Shown piece after piece: positions 32,561 through 43,795 of a stretch of DNA of 64,000 bases. Numbering within the stretch: the stretch's first letter is position 1; each line of letters opens with the position of its first letter. This stretch comes from Nephrocerus scutellatus (taxonomy: Eukaryota > Arthropoda > Insecta > Diptera > Pipunculidae). The stretch spans positions 33,467,462 to 33,531,461 of the forward strand of contig OX352763.1 of the NCBI GenBank assembly GCA_947095585.1, given 5' to 3'. The notes under the pieces are model-generated. The model had not been told where the DNA came from. It saw nothing but the letters and a program-made list of their open reading frames with translations, and did no database searches. A program made the translations under genes and the position numbers.

Positions 32561-33530
32561 CCCCGGACAATGAAAATCATTTGGGGTACCCATATAAGAG
32601 GCCTGCGTTTCACATAAACTTAGAACCACAGGTTCTCACTGGAATAATCTAACGTTGTGTCTTTGATGACAATAGGTCCCAAATCGACCAGTCTTCTTGT
32701 CGTGAAAGGCACTAGAAAGAATTGATGGAAAGTCTTTCTTTACCGCACCATTCTAAAATGTGTAGTAAAGAACTTGCATGACACTAGATAGTGCTTACCA
32801 CTAATTAAAATCGCCAAATTGTCCGCATAACCAATGGCGATGTAGCCTGATCTGTAAAGATCAACTAGAAAATCAATCAATCAATGGCTAGTGACCATAG
32901 AAGGGGAGAAAGCCCTTTTCATTGGGTACATCCCGTTACTTCAGTCACAGACACTGACACTCCTCCCGAGGAGGAAATAATATCTCGACTTTCAAGCATG
33001 GCTCTTATACAGTCATTGGTTGAGTCTTTGATACCCCCTGCTACTGATTGCCCTTGCAATAGAGTCGTAGTCAGTGTTATCGAAAGAACCCTCAATGTCG
33101 AGGAATGCAAACAGGATCACTTCATTGGAACGAAAAGTTTCTTCTATCTTTTTTACAAGATAGTAAAAGGCACCTTCTGTGCTTTCGCCTTTCCTGTATA
33201 CGCAAACTGACTTGAGTGCAGAGGGGTAGACAATTCTAATCGACCTCTAATATGAACATCAATAAGTCTCTCCATGACTTTGAGGACAAATGATGTTAGA
33301 CTTATAGGTCGGTATAATTTAGGCAGCTCACTTGGCCTATTGCCTGGTTTTGATATAAATATCACATTTACCTGCTTCCAGATAGTAGTAATGTACTCCC
33401 AGTTATAGCTAGCTCTAAATAAAGAAATCATACCCAATAGGATGAGATCACCGCCGGGAGCTATGAAAGGTTTAAAGAAGCCATTAAACCTTATCCGGAC
33501 TGAAGAATTTAGCGGATAAATCTATGCAGA
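32560..33530 (-). pseudogene. R1/LOA-like LINE, RT with mutated YADN motif
   Basis: From 33530 down: NGFFKPFIAPGGD with a small deletion, SYNWEYITTIWKQVNVIFISKPGNRPSELPKLYRPISL (33153-33437), then a motif A region of the DIEGSFDNTDYDS type near 33080-33110. GYIAIGYADNLAILISG near 32810-32845 has YADN (32818-32829) where active enzymes have YADD. Sequence of the FTTRRLVDLGPIVIKDTTLDYSS type follows to about 32620. It has many stops and frameshifts. Related fragments lie at 5155-5460 and 17380-18757. Confidence 0.8.
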
Positions 33531-33541
33531 TTTATCTTGAA

Positions 33542-35320
33542 TCACTGTAGATCATACAAATGCGGAAACTCAGAGTCGGGCAGTTCTTTCCACATAATTA
33601 TTGTACGACTAAAGAAGGAATCTCTGAATTGGTGAGTACGTCTGAAGACAGGTCTATTGGTGGACCCGTGAGATCGAGTTGATGCACGGGTATTTCGGTT
33701 GGGTTGGAGGATGGGCGGTATGCATCTGGTTAGTTTTTTTGAACACCGCTATGGAAAAATCTATAAAACAGTGACAAGCAGGAAACATTCCTACGATGTT
33801 TAAGCGATTCGATTGCTTTTGCTATATTTACATCACCTATAAATTTTATCGTGTGGTTCTGAATTCTGTAGAGTAGATGCAATGTACTCTGGAGAGCACC
33901 TGCCCAGACAATACAGTTGTATTCAAGTTTAGGGCGAATATATGCCTTGTAAATAGCAGCGATGTCTGAAGGAGTGAAGTACATCTTGCACCGTTTTAGA
34001 AAATCTTAACATATCGCAGCATTCTTATGTTATACATATATGTGATCATTCCAACGAAGCTTCTTGTTGACACACATACCGAGCATTGCGCGTTTTTCAG
34101 TTTCTTTGTTGCAGGATCCATTTATGGATAAAGTTTGGGGGTTTAAATTACGCTTAGAGGATAGAAGAAACTCTATTGTGTGTAGTCCCCACCTTGTTAT
34201 ACTGTCAAGGTTAGAATTTATTGTACTTAACACACGTTGTTTTTCAAGTTTCACTTGTGATGAAGAGGGGCGTGAACTCGTATGAAAACCAAAGAGCGCT
34301 GTCGTCAGCGAAAGAATGAATTGGATTAGAAGTAGCGAATAAGAGATCACTTATGAAAATGAAAAAGAGTGTCGGAGGTAAAACAGAGCGCTGATGAACA
34401 CCGACGTTTATGCGGTGAATACTGTATTTGAAACCGTCCAGTGCGACCTGAATTGAACGGTCAGAAAGGTAGTTACTGGGGTCCAAACAAGCAGGGTCTT
34501 ATCAAGGCATTTATTTTCGACCAAAGAGCTTGACTTGCCAGACTCTGTTAAGGGTCTTGGAAATATCGAGTGCAACAACTTTGTTTGTGAATAGACTGGT
34601 TCGACTTTTCAGTGAGATATGCCATCAGATCACCCGTAGATCGTTGCCTTCGAAAACCGTACTGTCGGTCGCTAAGGATTTCCTGAGATTCAAGGTATTG
34701 CATTGATTCAAGGCTTACGATTGATTGAAAATGAAAAAGAGTGTCGGAGAAAAAACAGAGCGCTGATGAACACCGACGTTTATGCGGTGAATACTGTATT
34801 TGAAACCGTCCAGTGCGACCTGAATTGAACGGTCAGAAAGGTAGTTACTGGGGTCCAAACAAGCAGGGTCTTATCAAGGCATTTATTTTCGACCAAAGAG
34901 CTTGACTTGCCAGACTCTGTTAAGTGTCTTGGAAATATCGAGTGCAACAACTTTGTTTGTGAATAGACTGGTTCGACTTTTCAGTGAGATATGCCATCAG
35001 ATCACCCGTAGATCGTTGCCTTCGAAAACCGTACTGTCGGTCGCTAAGGATTTCCTGAGATTCAAGGTATTGCATAGGCTTACGATTGATTGAAAATGAA
35101 AAAGAGTGTCGGAGGAAAAACAGAGCGCTGATGAACACCGACGTTTATGCGGTGAATACTGTACTTGAAACCGTCCAGTACGACCTGAATTGAACGGTCA
35201 GAAAGGTAGTTACTGGGGTCCAAACAAGCAGGGTCTTATCAAGGCATTTATTTTCGACAAAAGAGCTTGACTTGCCAGACTCTGTTAAGTGCCTTGGAAA
35301 TATCGAGTATTTGCATATTT
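33542..35320 (-). pseudogene. Jockey/CR1-like LINE with internally triplicated RT segment
   Basis: From 35320 down, three head-to-tail copies of an RT piece encode QYGFRRQRSTGDLMAYLTE, an ALDISKxFxRVWQ-like block, and YLSDRSIQVALDGFKYSIHRINVGV. Past the triplication come LPPTLFFIFISDLLFATS and IHSFADDSALWFSY with the catalytic FADD (about 34300-34330). LGMCVNKKLRWNDHI, then YKAYIRPKLEYNCIVWAG with RIQNHTIKFIGD and LKHRRNVSCLSLFYRFFH (33730-33984), follow. The protein ends LWKELPDSEFPHLYDLQ just before the stop at 33542-33544. Frameshifts occur in several places. Confidence 0.85.
34354..35309 (-). repeat. Tandem triplication inside the LINE, 372 and 365 bp units
   Basis: Unit starts, marked by TGAAAATGAAAAAGAGTGTC, lie at 34354, 34726 and 35091. 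Unit 1 is 372 bp and unit 2 is 365 bp. Unit 3 is partial, ending near 35309 at GGAAATATCGAGT. The units are nearly identical; the 7-bp length difference is in the TGCAT(TGATTCA)AGGCTTACG region. Such high identity points to a recent event. Confidence 0.9.
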
Positions 35321-35324
35321 GCTT

Positions 35325-35640
35325 ACGATTTCAGCGTTTCCATGACTTTAAAAAGTATGAATATTAGCGCAATGGGTCGGTACGAGGCAAGAGATGACCT
35401 TGCACCATTCATTGACTATATAACCATTGGTGTTCTTGCCGGATTTAAATATTTAGTACCCAAATGTTAACAAACTCTTTCCCCAAATTTCATATACAAG
35501 CTCAATATACTCAATACATACAAAATGCAATTTATTTGCACGTACAATTTAGCACCAAGAAACTATGCATCTGCAAATTTGCTTGTCGTGTGAGCGGCGA
35601 ATTCACAAAATGTTGCCAGACACATGTTGACAACGTGCGA
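35325..35640. other. Short intergenic stretch
   Basis: Sequence downstream of the LINE has short frames only and no recognised feature. Confidence 0.4.
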
Positions 35641-36592
35641 TCGTGCATCGTTTTAGTATTGGTGCACACCCAACAATCACAAATTCCACAAGCGAGGCAA
35701 ATCGCCACACCACAAACGACCGTCCGACCGACCTAACGAACGATCAGCAACATCAGCAGCACACGGCGGCGAAGCGATCCGATCTTCCGTCTCTCTATTT
35801 GATTCAGAATATCTACGTAGCTATAGAAAAGAGTTTTCATCGGTTTTCAGTTTATTTATTCAACGACCGATCCCGTGTGTGGACATTATTTTCCGAAACG
35901 TTCTCTTAGGAGCACAACACTAAAGGTGCGGATAGCAGAGATTTTATTTTTTATTAATGCAACGGTCAATGAAGTGCATAAAAAATTACTAAACTTTTAA
36001 AGTTAAATTAACTAAAATTTGTTTACGAATTGAATTTAAAAAAAAAATCTCTAAATTATATTTTCCATTTGATCATTGCGGCGGTAAACAGAGAGTAGTA
36101 GTAGTTCTCACTCAGCGCGTTTAATTCTGTTATTAATAGAAAAGATTCACTTACATGCAGTTAACGTGTGCCGCGCTTTAACTTTTCCGTATTGTCGTTT
36201 GTCGGCGGCGGCGGCTGCTTCTTCGTTCAAATCTGAATCTGAATCTGATAAATGCAAAGAAAACTTTTAATTTTAATTTCTATATGAAAAGTCGAGAGAA
36301 AAAGTGTTAAAACTGAAATCGCGAAATCGCGTATATATCTAGATAATAGTGTATCTGCATTACAAGAAATACAGGAATCGATTCAACGTGTTACCTAATA
36401 GTGCAAACTGTTTCTTTTTTTCTTTTGGTTTTATGAAAATAGTGCATAATGAATGAATAAATGTTGTTAAGTGTTTTTTGAAAAAGAATTTATCTAATTA
36501 CAAAAAAAAGTGCAAATACAAAATATCTAAATCAAAGATTGGTTACTAAAAAGTAAAGTAAAAGTTAAAATTACAACAATCACATATTTACA
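35640..36592 (+). promoter_or_regulatory. Candidate promoter and 5' UTR of the signal-peptide gene
   Basis: A C/A-rich segment with CAGCAACATCAGCAGCA near 35748-35764 precedes an initiator-like TTCAGTTT at 35846-35853. A GGACATT element lies about 33 bp behind it, close to but not at the usual downstream-promoter position. From about 36260 the sequence becomes very A-rich with GTGCAAA and AGTGAAA-type phrases, as in fly 5' UTRs. An in-frame TAA at 36566-36568 lies just before the start codon. The transcription start is not defined, and UTR introns cannot be excluded. No transposon sequence is recognised here, in contrast to the flank to the left. Confidence 0.45.
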
Positions 36593-36731
36593 ATGGCAAA
36601 AGCATCAGTTGAAATCATGAAATTCTTCCTGCTATCGACAATGTTCTTCCTGGGGGGAGTGGTCGGTGGCAGGCGACATTCACCATTCTTAGTTGAGGAT
36701 ACCGAAGGAAGGCGAAACCATCGACAAGGCG
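36593..36731 (+). CDS. First coding exon of a secreted or membrane protein (partial gene)
   Basis: The exon encodes 46 residues and one base of codon 47. The ATG has A at -3 and G at +4 and is the first in its frame after an upstream in-frame stop, so it is the likely start; Met9 and Met17 are alternatives. Residues 10-24 form a hydrophobic core (KFFLLSTMFFLGGVV) with G25-G26 and R27 behind it, a good signal peptide with cleavage near residues 24-27. The following basic/acidic stretch RRHSPFLVEDTEGRRNHRQG would begin the mature protein. The exon ends at a strong donor, G|GTAAGTTG at 36732, giving phase 1. I do not recognise the family. A single-exon short peptide gene is unlikely because the frame runs only about 12 codons into the intron. 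Confidence 0.7.
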
Positions 36732-36783
36732 GTAAGTTGTTGTTTTTTATAATTTGTTATATATGAATTTGGTATATATTATT

Positions 36784-36950
36784 ACATTATGTGAATTAAG
36801 TTTATTGCACTATGATTGGGGAGGAGGGTGGGTTGAGAATGTTTCAATTTCAAGAAGTAGTAGTAGTATTTATAACATTATGTGAGTTGAGTTTATTGCA
36901 CTATGGTTGGTGGGGGTGGTTGAGAATGTTTCAATCTCAAGAAGTAGGTT
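36784..36950. repeat. Two-copy tandem duplication, 91 bp
   Basis: ACATTATGTGA(A/G)TT(A/G)AGTTTATTG starts at 36784 and again at 36875. Both copies continue with TGCACTATG(A/G)TTGG, a G-rich segment and GAGAATGTTTCAAT(T/C)TCAAG. It lies about 50 bp inside the intron. Confidence 0.75.
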
Positions 36951-37577
36951 CGTTTTCTTCAGATAGAAACCTAAAAGACGTAGGTGTTGAGGATACATCG
37001 GTTCGAAAGGGAGATCGTTGAATATATTCTTGTGAGAGGTTATTGGCTTAAGCCTCTGTTTTATTTATTTATGAATTTTTGGCCAAATGTTGCCAAATTC
37101 TCTCATGTCTTTATAAAGTATTACTCTGACTATGCTATCATAGGTGGCTTTAACAGATTTAGAAATTGGCTTTTTACTAAACAAACGCCGTCGGTATTCT
37201 CTTTTTGATTAATCCAATCCACATGTTGCATTTATTGTGTAAAACTATAAACTTCCCAGATAGTTGCGCTTTTATTATCAAGCAACTATCTTGAAAGATA
37301 ATTTTCTTTTATTACTAAGCAAGTACCTTGGAAGTTCTTAGTATGGATAAAGTTTCAGAGAAAACAACAAAAATCAGTTCGAACATCAAAAAATTCAAAA
37401 AGCAGCTTTCATTGGGTTATTTCACACGGCGAATTCATCTCCATCATCTATTGCAATAATAATTTATTAAATAGTTTTCTTAAAAATGATCAATTCACCT
37501 TTTGTACAAAACAAAAATTCAGTCATTGCCTTCAAGTGAAATTTTTATTATCATTTGATGAATGGAATTCCCAACAT

Positions 37578-37605
37578 ATGCATCATCATCATCATCATGG
37601 TAGTA
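37578..37605. repeat. CAT microsatellite
   Basis: Short run of CAT triplets in the presumed intron. Confidence 0.8.
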
Positions 37606-39402
37606 ATTTGTCGTCTAATTGAATTTTTGGTATTTCTATACGGCAGCGGCATGTTCCAGTGCCTACCAATTTACCTGCGCGTAATGATGACATAAAAAAT
37701 ATTCTCGCACCCATTCCACTCTAAATATCCGGCCGGCAATTTTAGTGCAAGAGGAGAGTCTGTCCTGTACGTTTTTGTGTGTTGTTGTTTTGTGTACACG
37801 CACATGTGCGGCTAATCCGGAAAATGGGAATTCCCCATTCGCACCGTTCGTATTGTTCTACCACATATTTCTTATCTCTGCGGCCCCAGAAAAGAACCAT
37901 CCGAGCGCTATGAACGATTGCGATAGCACAAGAACTGTGTGCCGCCTTTGTTTTACCTTTCCACCATTCAGGAAGGTCTAGAATGACTACCTGCTGCTAT
38001 AGCTACTATATATTATAGGTAATATCTGTCATAATTTCTTCTGCGTACGCGCATAACGCTCAAAGCGACACTGGTGTGTCCCGCACAGGTAGAAAGAGAG
38101 AGGTCTCTAGGTTGGTGGTAGGCAGTAGTCAGATTAGTTGTGCGATCGATCGATCATGCCCACATTTTTATTTATTTAACGGTGCCGATTTGTCTACCTA
38201 CAACTACTTTATGTTCACGCTATACTACTGATTTGTTGATGTGTGTTGTTGTTGCAAAGATCCCGCCCGATGCGATCACTGCTAACTAGACAAGGCGCAG
38301 CCAAGCGAGGAAACCAAAAAGAAAATGAAATTCTTATTCTAATTCATATTCTGTGTTGTTCGATCGGCCGTTGGGTCGTTCGGTAGGTCGGTCTATGAAT
38401 GTTCTTCTTTGCTTTCTCTCAACGTTTATCAATTCCGAGAGCTATATTCTTAAGCTTCTTAGTTTAGAGAAATCCATTTGAATGAATGAAGGTTAAGAAA
38501 AAGAAGATCTAACCAAGCCACCACCATCACCAACAATATACGACTCGGAGTACAATAGTTCTAACAGGTCTATTGTTGTGCACAGAGGAAATGTTATTAT
38601 TTTTTGTCCACGTTCATGGTTGGTATCACCTGAACCAAGTGTGTTTTTTTCCTTTTTTGAAAATACTAAGCCGAAGATAAATACATACGTACGAGTTTGT
38701 TTGCAGGATATTTTAAATGAGGGTATCCTTGATTTGATTTTTTGCAGCATTCCATTCACTTTTTGTATTTGCAAAGTATACAAATACTGAGTTGCCAGGT
38801 GGTCATTCTGTCGCCAGTTTAATCTTCTTATTTATTTATATCTTCCTTCAAAAGTTGTTGCCATATTATGCACAAACAGACGCCGACAATATTCATTTCC
38901 ATTGATGATGTGGAGTCTGATACCCAAACTGAGATTTCTTTGTGCTTTCAAATTTGGCATAATTAGATAATTTACTACAATTCCATCACATCATGTATGC
39001 TGACAACACCAAAATTATTGATCTCTTCAAGATGGCCTTATATATCTAAGAGCGGATGTGCCGCATTCTATCCAAGCTTATGTAGGTATCAATGGCGGTT
39101 ACATTTATACCAAAGATAAATAAATATATTCTATTATCTGTGCTTATACCATTAAGGGCAAAATTCAATTCAATTCAAAACTAAACTATAATTTTATAAT
39201 GCAACTGGTCGTTCGAGATAGTGAGTGTAACATACTTTGCAATTTGACACCTTGTGGGCATTTAGAGCGCTCCCTCTTGCCTGCCCACATGCGACGGACG
39301 CCTTATTCCAAAATCGGAATTTAAGTTAATATTAACGCACATTGTCATATCAGCAGCAGGGTACATACTACGATTACTTTAGTCACAGGCATTTTCGAGT
39401 GT

Positions 39403-39436
39403 CTTTCTGTCTGTCTGTCTGTCTGTCTGTCTGTAT
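39403..39436. repeat. CTGT/TCTG tetranucleotide microsatellite
   Basis: About eight units of the tetranucleotide lie in a pyrimidine-rich stretch. Confidence 0.85.
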
Positions 39437-39959
39437 ATCTGAAGACAGACCGATCTCGTCATCCAATTCATTTCAACAACTCTTTTGTGTTGTGGTTGTT
39501 TTTTTTTTCTTCTTTCTTTGCATACCACGCAAACTCTTCTCTTATATGTGCGTTTAGTTGATTTCAGATTTCATTAATAAAACAAAAAAAAAACGACTAA
39601 AACAAGTTGACAACTTTTAGCAACTTTAAAAGTTATTCATTCCGGCTGTATCCAACCATTCGTGTGGTAGGTTTGTTTGTACGTTCATTCATTTATTCAT
39701 TCATTAAAATTAAAAGATAAATAAGCGACTCATCGTACGCTAATAATAAGCTACCGTAAAGCGTATTGAGTGGGTAAGACTGGGCCGTGAAAAATGGCCA
39801 ATATGGATAATGATATGGGTTACGATCCGCCAGCAGCTTTACTTTTATTCGAATCGATGTGGAAAGTTTTTTTGTTCTTTGCCAAATTTTTATCTCCTAT
39901 TGAAAAACTTTAAATTTGTTATCCTTAATACGTGGGTGTAACTAGAATACGAATACCCA

Positions 39960-40235
39960 TTTGAAAATTTAAAGCATTACTATTTCAACTGTTGAACCAA
40001 TTTTGGTACTTGCATGATTCTCTTAATATAATTTCTATTCATATTAAGACATCTATAACATCCTAAAGATGGCTTTGAGAATTGTAAAAATTTGATTACT
40101 TAGTATTCGTGCTTCGCTATTTGAACTGTTGGACCATTTTTGGAAGTAGCTTTATTCTTTTAGCAAATTTCTATTCATATTATGACGTCCATACCATACT
40201 ATAGAATACTTTGAGGGGTTAAGAAATCCAAAATC
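39960..40235. repeat. Two-copy degenerate repeat, ~137 bp
   Basis: ATTT(C/G)AACTGTTG(A/G)ACCA starts at 39982 and at 40119. TTTCTATTCATATTA(A/T)GAC and CTTTGAG follow in both. A tail with AAGTTTCAGCTCAATCGTCA and a similar AAATCGGTCCAGTAGTTC at 40530 are typical of insect repetitive-element ends, but the family is not identified. Confidence 0.6.
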
Positions 40236-41449
40236 ATTCGCATACTCTGTGAAAGTTTCAGCTCAATCGTCAGTCTACTTTTTGAGTTTTAGTGTCGTAT
40301 TACAAACCAACGGACATTAATTTTTATATACATATATAGATTACAGTACGAACAGAGCAGCACACCAAATAGCAGACAGTCATTATGATGCCCGACCATT
40401 TTTTCGTCGACTTTAGTTATTAAGTTACAAAACTGGTCGCCACGAAAGGCACTTTTACTTAAACGGGATAATATATAGCCTACGTTAACGCTGAAACTCC
40501 ATTCTAAATATTTATGAAAGAATTTTTGAAATCGGTCCAGTAGTTCCGAAGATTACCTCCTACGCACACAAACTAACATTGCCTCTTTATAATATTAGTA
40601 TATATGTGTACCCTTATTATCCTAAATCAATAAAAGTTAAAAACGCTATTACATTGTCAGTCGTCTTTGCCGGTATTAAAAATAATTATCATACCCACAA
40701 TATTGCCTTCTATCCACGTCAACTTGTGGCTTCTTTGGGTCACACAATGACTGAAATTGGGTGGTGCGTTAACCACGAACTGCGGTATATTTTTTTTAAT
40801 GGCGTTCATGATGATGATGGGATGGGATGGCAATGTCCATACTAAGGCGTATTAAGACGAAGACGTGCGTAGTCGTAGACGCAGATTACCAGATCACCCA
40901 ACGCTATAAACAACCATAAATAATTTTATTATAAATATGTACGTACATGCCTATACAAACTGTGTATTCTTCGGAAATAGATATGTGTATGCAGTATAAG
41001 GCGCCCAGTGCGTGAGATAAATGATTGGAAAAATAAGTGGGGAGAAAGAAAAAGAAACAAAAAATTAATAATTTTAAGGAAGAACTGGAAATCGCCCATC
41101 TCTCTTATTTATCTCTAGGAAATTTCCTTTTTCAAATGGAGAAACGTTTTCATTCGTAGGCGGCATTGACTTTCGACTGAACTCCAGAGATTTGTATACA
41201 TATACATATAGTAGATAGAGTGGAGTGGAATGGACAGACAACTCACGCCATTCATCCAGCATAAACGTGGGCTCAATTTGAGTTGCGCCACCACAGCAGC
41301 ATCCCAGTTGAAGTTGAAGCCGCCGACGGTATTCTCTCAGATACTATACTTACATTTGGTTGATGGCGTCGTCGTCGTCGTCGTCCCAATCCTATATGGG
41401 CTTTGAAATATTGGCAATGCCCGATAATGCCACATAAGTACAAGTTTGC

Positions 41450-41476
41450 GTGTGTGTGTGTGTGTGTGTGTGTGTG
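41450..41476. repeat. GT microsatellite
   Basis: About 13 GT units. Confidence 0.9.
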
Positions 41477-41805
41477 CAAATCTGTTCATAGTCCTATTCG
41501 GTTTCGAATATAGTCACTACATTTACGTACACTTGCATCTATATATGGTTGGAACAACAATTTCATTTCATTGCATTGCGGTGAAACGAAACTAAAAACT
41601 ATACCTACATACATGGGCAGCGATAATAATAATAACAATAATGAAATAAGCGTCTAATATTTAGCGATTTATTTTTATTTTTTATTCCCAACTCCCATTC
41701 CAAGTCAAATAGATATGAGGATTAAGGAATGCAAAAAAAACTTAAGCAGCAAAGGGGGGTCATTGCTCCACCTCCTTATGCTGAACGTGGTCATCCCGGA
41801 TCTTT

Positions 41806-41848
41806 GTCGTCGTCGTCGTCGTCATCATCATCATCATCATCATCAGCG
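41806..41848. repeat. TCG/TCA trinucleotide tract
   Basis: A mixed TCG and TCA triplet run. It gives a poly-Ser frame on plus and a poly-Asp frame on minus, both compositional rather than coding. Confidence 0.85.
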
Positions 41849-43163
41849 TTCGTCGATGATGTTGATCGTCGAAATAAAGAGCCTACTATCGACTCATCTA
41901 ACTCGACAATGTTAGAAACGCCTGTGCGTTTGCCTGTGCCTCTGTGTGTGTAGTAGATTGCAATTAGTGTGGCGACAGTGCGTCGGGAGTTGGGCGGTAC
42001 ACATACCAGCACAATAAAACCAGATGTACTCCTCGTTACATATAAATATATTTCATAATTTCCTTTCAACAATTTCGCTGTAATTTCGGATAGAAATTCT
42101 ATTGGCGCTGTCGTGCTGTCATCTTTCCTCGGTTTTATACACATAACTGTCTTCTCTTCTCGATCAATCAGTCCGTCAATCAGTCTTGTTAGCATAAATT
42201 GATGTGAATATTTGCAAAACACATACCATGCCGCCTAAACACTGATGCTTGTGTGCCGCAAATGTTGTGACATTGGTATTCAATAGAGTGCAGCCTTTGG
42301 CATTGGTAGTACACGATTCGGACGGACTATTAACGCAGTGTACATTCCAACAATTTGCTATGCGGTACACACACAAACACACATAAACACACACACACAC
42401 ACAGAAATAAATGTAATGTTCATGGATATGGATATTATATCCTGTTCGCTTTCAATTGAAGTCATTTTGTGTGCTCAAGAGGAGAGTATTACAACACGAT
42501 CGCTCGCTGATCGTTCTAAAAAGGGGACTCACTCGCAATTTTTTCTTTTACTTTTATGTATAATTTTTATTTGCGCAAAAATGTTGTCTCGTATGAAATC
42601 ATCAGCATCATCAACAGCAGCCACTGAGTGCCGCCACGCCACGAGGAGTCGAGTCCTCGACATCCTTGTCTTCGTCATTTTTATCTTCTGCTGCATCATC
42701 ATCAGCAATAAGTGTGTGCATGCAGACAGAACGGCACATTAAAATTAGTTCACTTTTATCTGTGCATACACTTTGCTATACGCGCTATAAGGGTATTATA
42801 GGTTTGTCACAAAGTTCTCAAAAATCAAATAGTTTCAAGATAACAATTGCTGGGTTTCTTAAAGCACACACAAATACAATACTTAATTTTTGTTTGTAGT
42901 AACGCCAATAATTGCCACTAGGTGATTTAGTACAAATCGTATCTATTAGATGATGTCTTCATTGATTGATAACATACAAAAATCTCCAAATAGGTTTATG
43001 TACTGAGCATACAAATAGAATAACATTCTTTTATTTGACATCAAAATATGAGGAGATGTACTGTGCATACAAAAAATATTAACTATATCTACACACAAAT
43101 AGTAGTTAATTCTACATGGAAACGTTTAGCAAATATTTGCGTATCGAAATCTGGATAGACATA

Positions 43164-43441
43164 GGGTCTATTCTTTTATTCAACCCGGAGTACACCGAGC
43201 AAATGTTGCACGGCGTAAATGTATTCGGTGTGTACACTGGGTAACTATACTCGCTCTTACTCTGCCATACTCTGATATTTATTTCAGAGTAAAAAATAGG
43301 AAACTGTGTATACACCGTGTCGTGCCCGGTTCACAACAAAAAACACAGAGTACAGAGTAAAATTACCCCGGTTGAATAAAAAAACGCAGAGTAAATTTTG
43401 GAAGTACACTGCTCGCTCGGGTAGAATAAAAAAACAGACCC
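43164..43441. mobile_element. 278-bp MITE with ATA flanking duplication
   Basis: The left end GGGTCTATTCTTTTATTC and the reverse complement of the right end, GGGTCTGTTTTTTTATTC, form a terminal inverted repeat of about 24 bp with three mismatches, both continuing into (A/T)ACCCG. ATA lies directly outside each end (43161-43163 and 43442-43444). An internal GTTGAATAAAAAAACGCAG repeats part of the terminal motif. There is no coding capacity. The superfamily is not certain. Confidence 0.75.
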
Positions 43442-43449
43442 ATAGATAG

Positions 43450-43795
43450 TGACATAGAGTTAAGCATGAATTATAATTGACATTTGTCAGCATAAGCACG
43501 CATAGGCGAATTTGCGTATACACAGAAAGTGTATTCGTAGTCGATTCGTTAAGTTTTCGTTCACTTTTGTGCGCATATACGGTAGTGATTAAGGTCGCTC
43601 TTTACATTTGTAAATTTGACATTTATCTTTTGGATACGAATAACAGAGATAAGTGCTAATAAAGACAGAATTTCATTAAAATTCATTTGTTTTAATTTGG
43701 CAAACATGAGCAAGCATTTCGTTGACATTTGACACTAGTACATGCACGCGAAAGTGTATTATTCATACTTTAGCGTTGTTTTAGAGTTAATAGTC
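43450..43795 (+). repeat. Dispersed repeat family R176, solo copy
   Basis: Shares GTTAAGCATGAATTATAAT, GTCGCTCTTTACAT, TTTTGGATACGAA, AGCAAGCATTTCGTT and ACATTTGACACTAGT with 60.35-61.08 kb, in the same order. Only one unit is present here, with no tandem expansion. No open frame spans it. Confidence 0.75.

Noticed and set aside
37100..37200. Weak similarity of CTATGCTATCATAGGTGGCT to the RTE-like RT at 27.23 kb
   Set aside because: The match is under 30 bp with several differences, and no flanking RT motif is present.
41729..42222. Poly-Ser (plus) and poly-Asp (minus) frames
   Set aside because: They come from the TCG/TCA triplet tract, and no conserved sequence flanks them.
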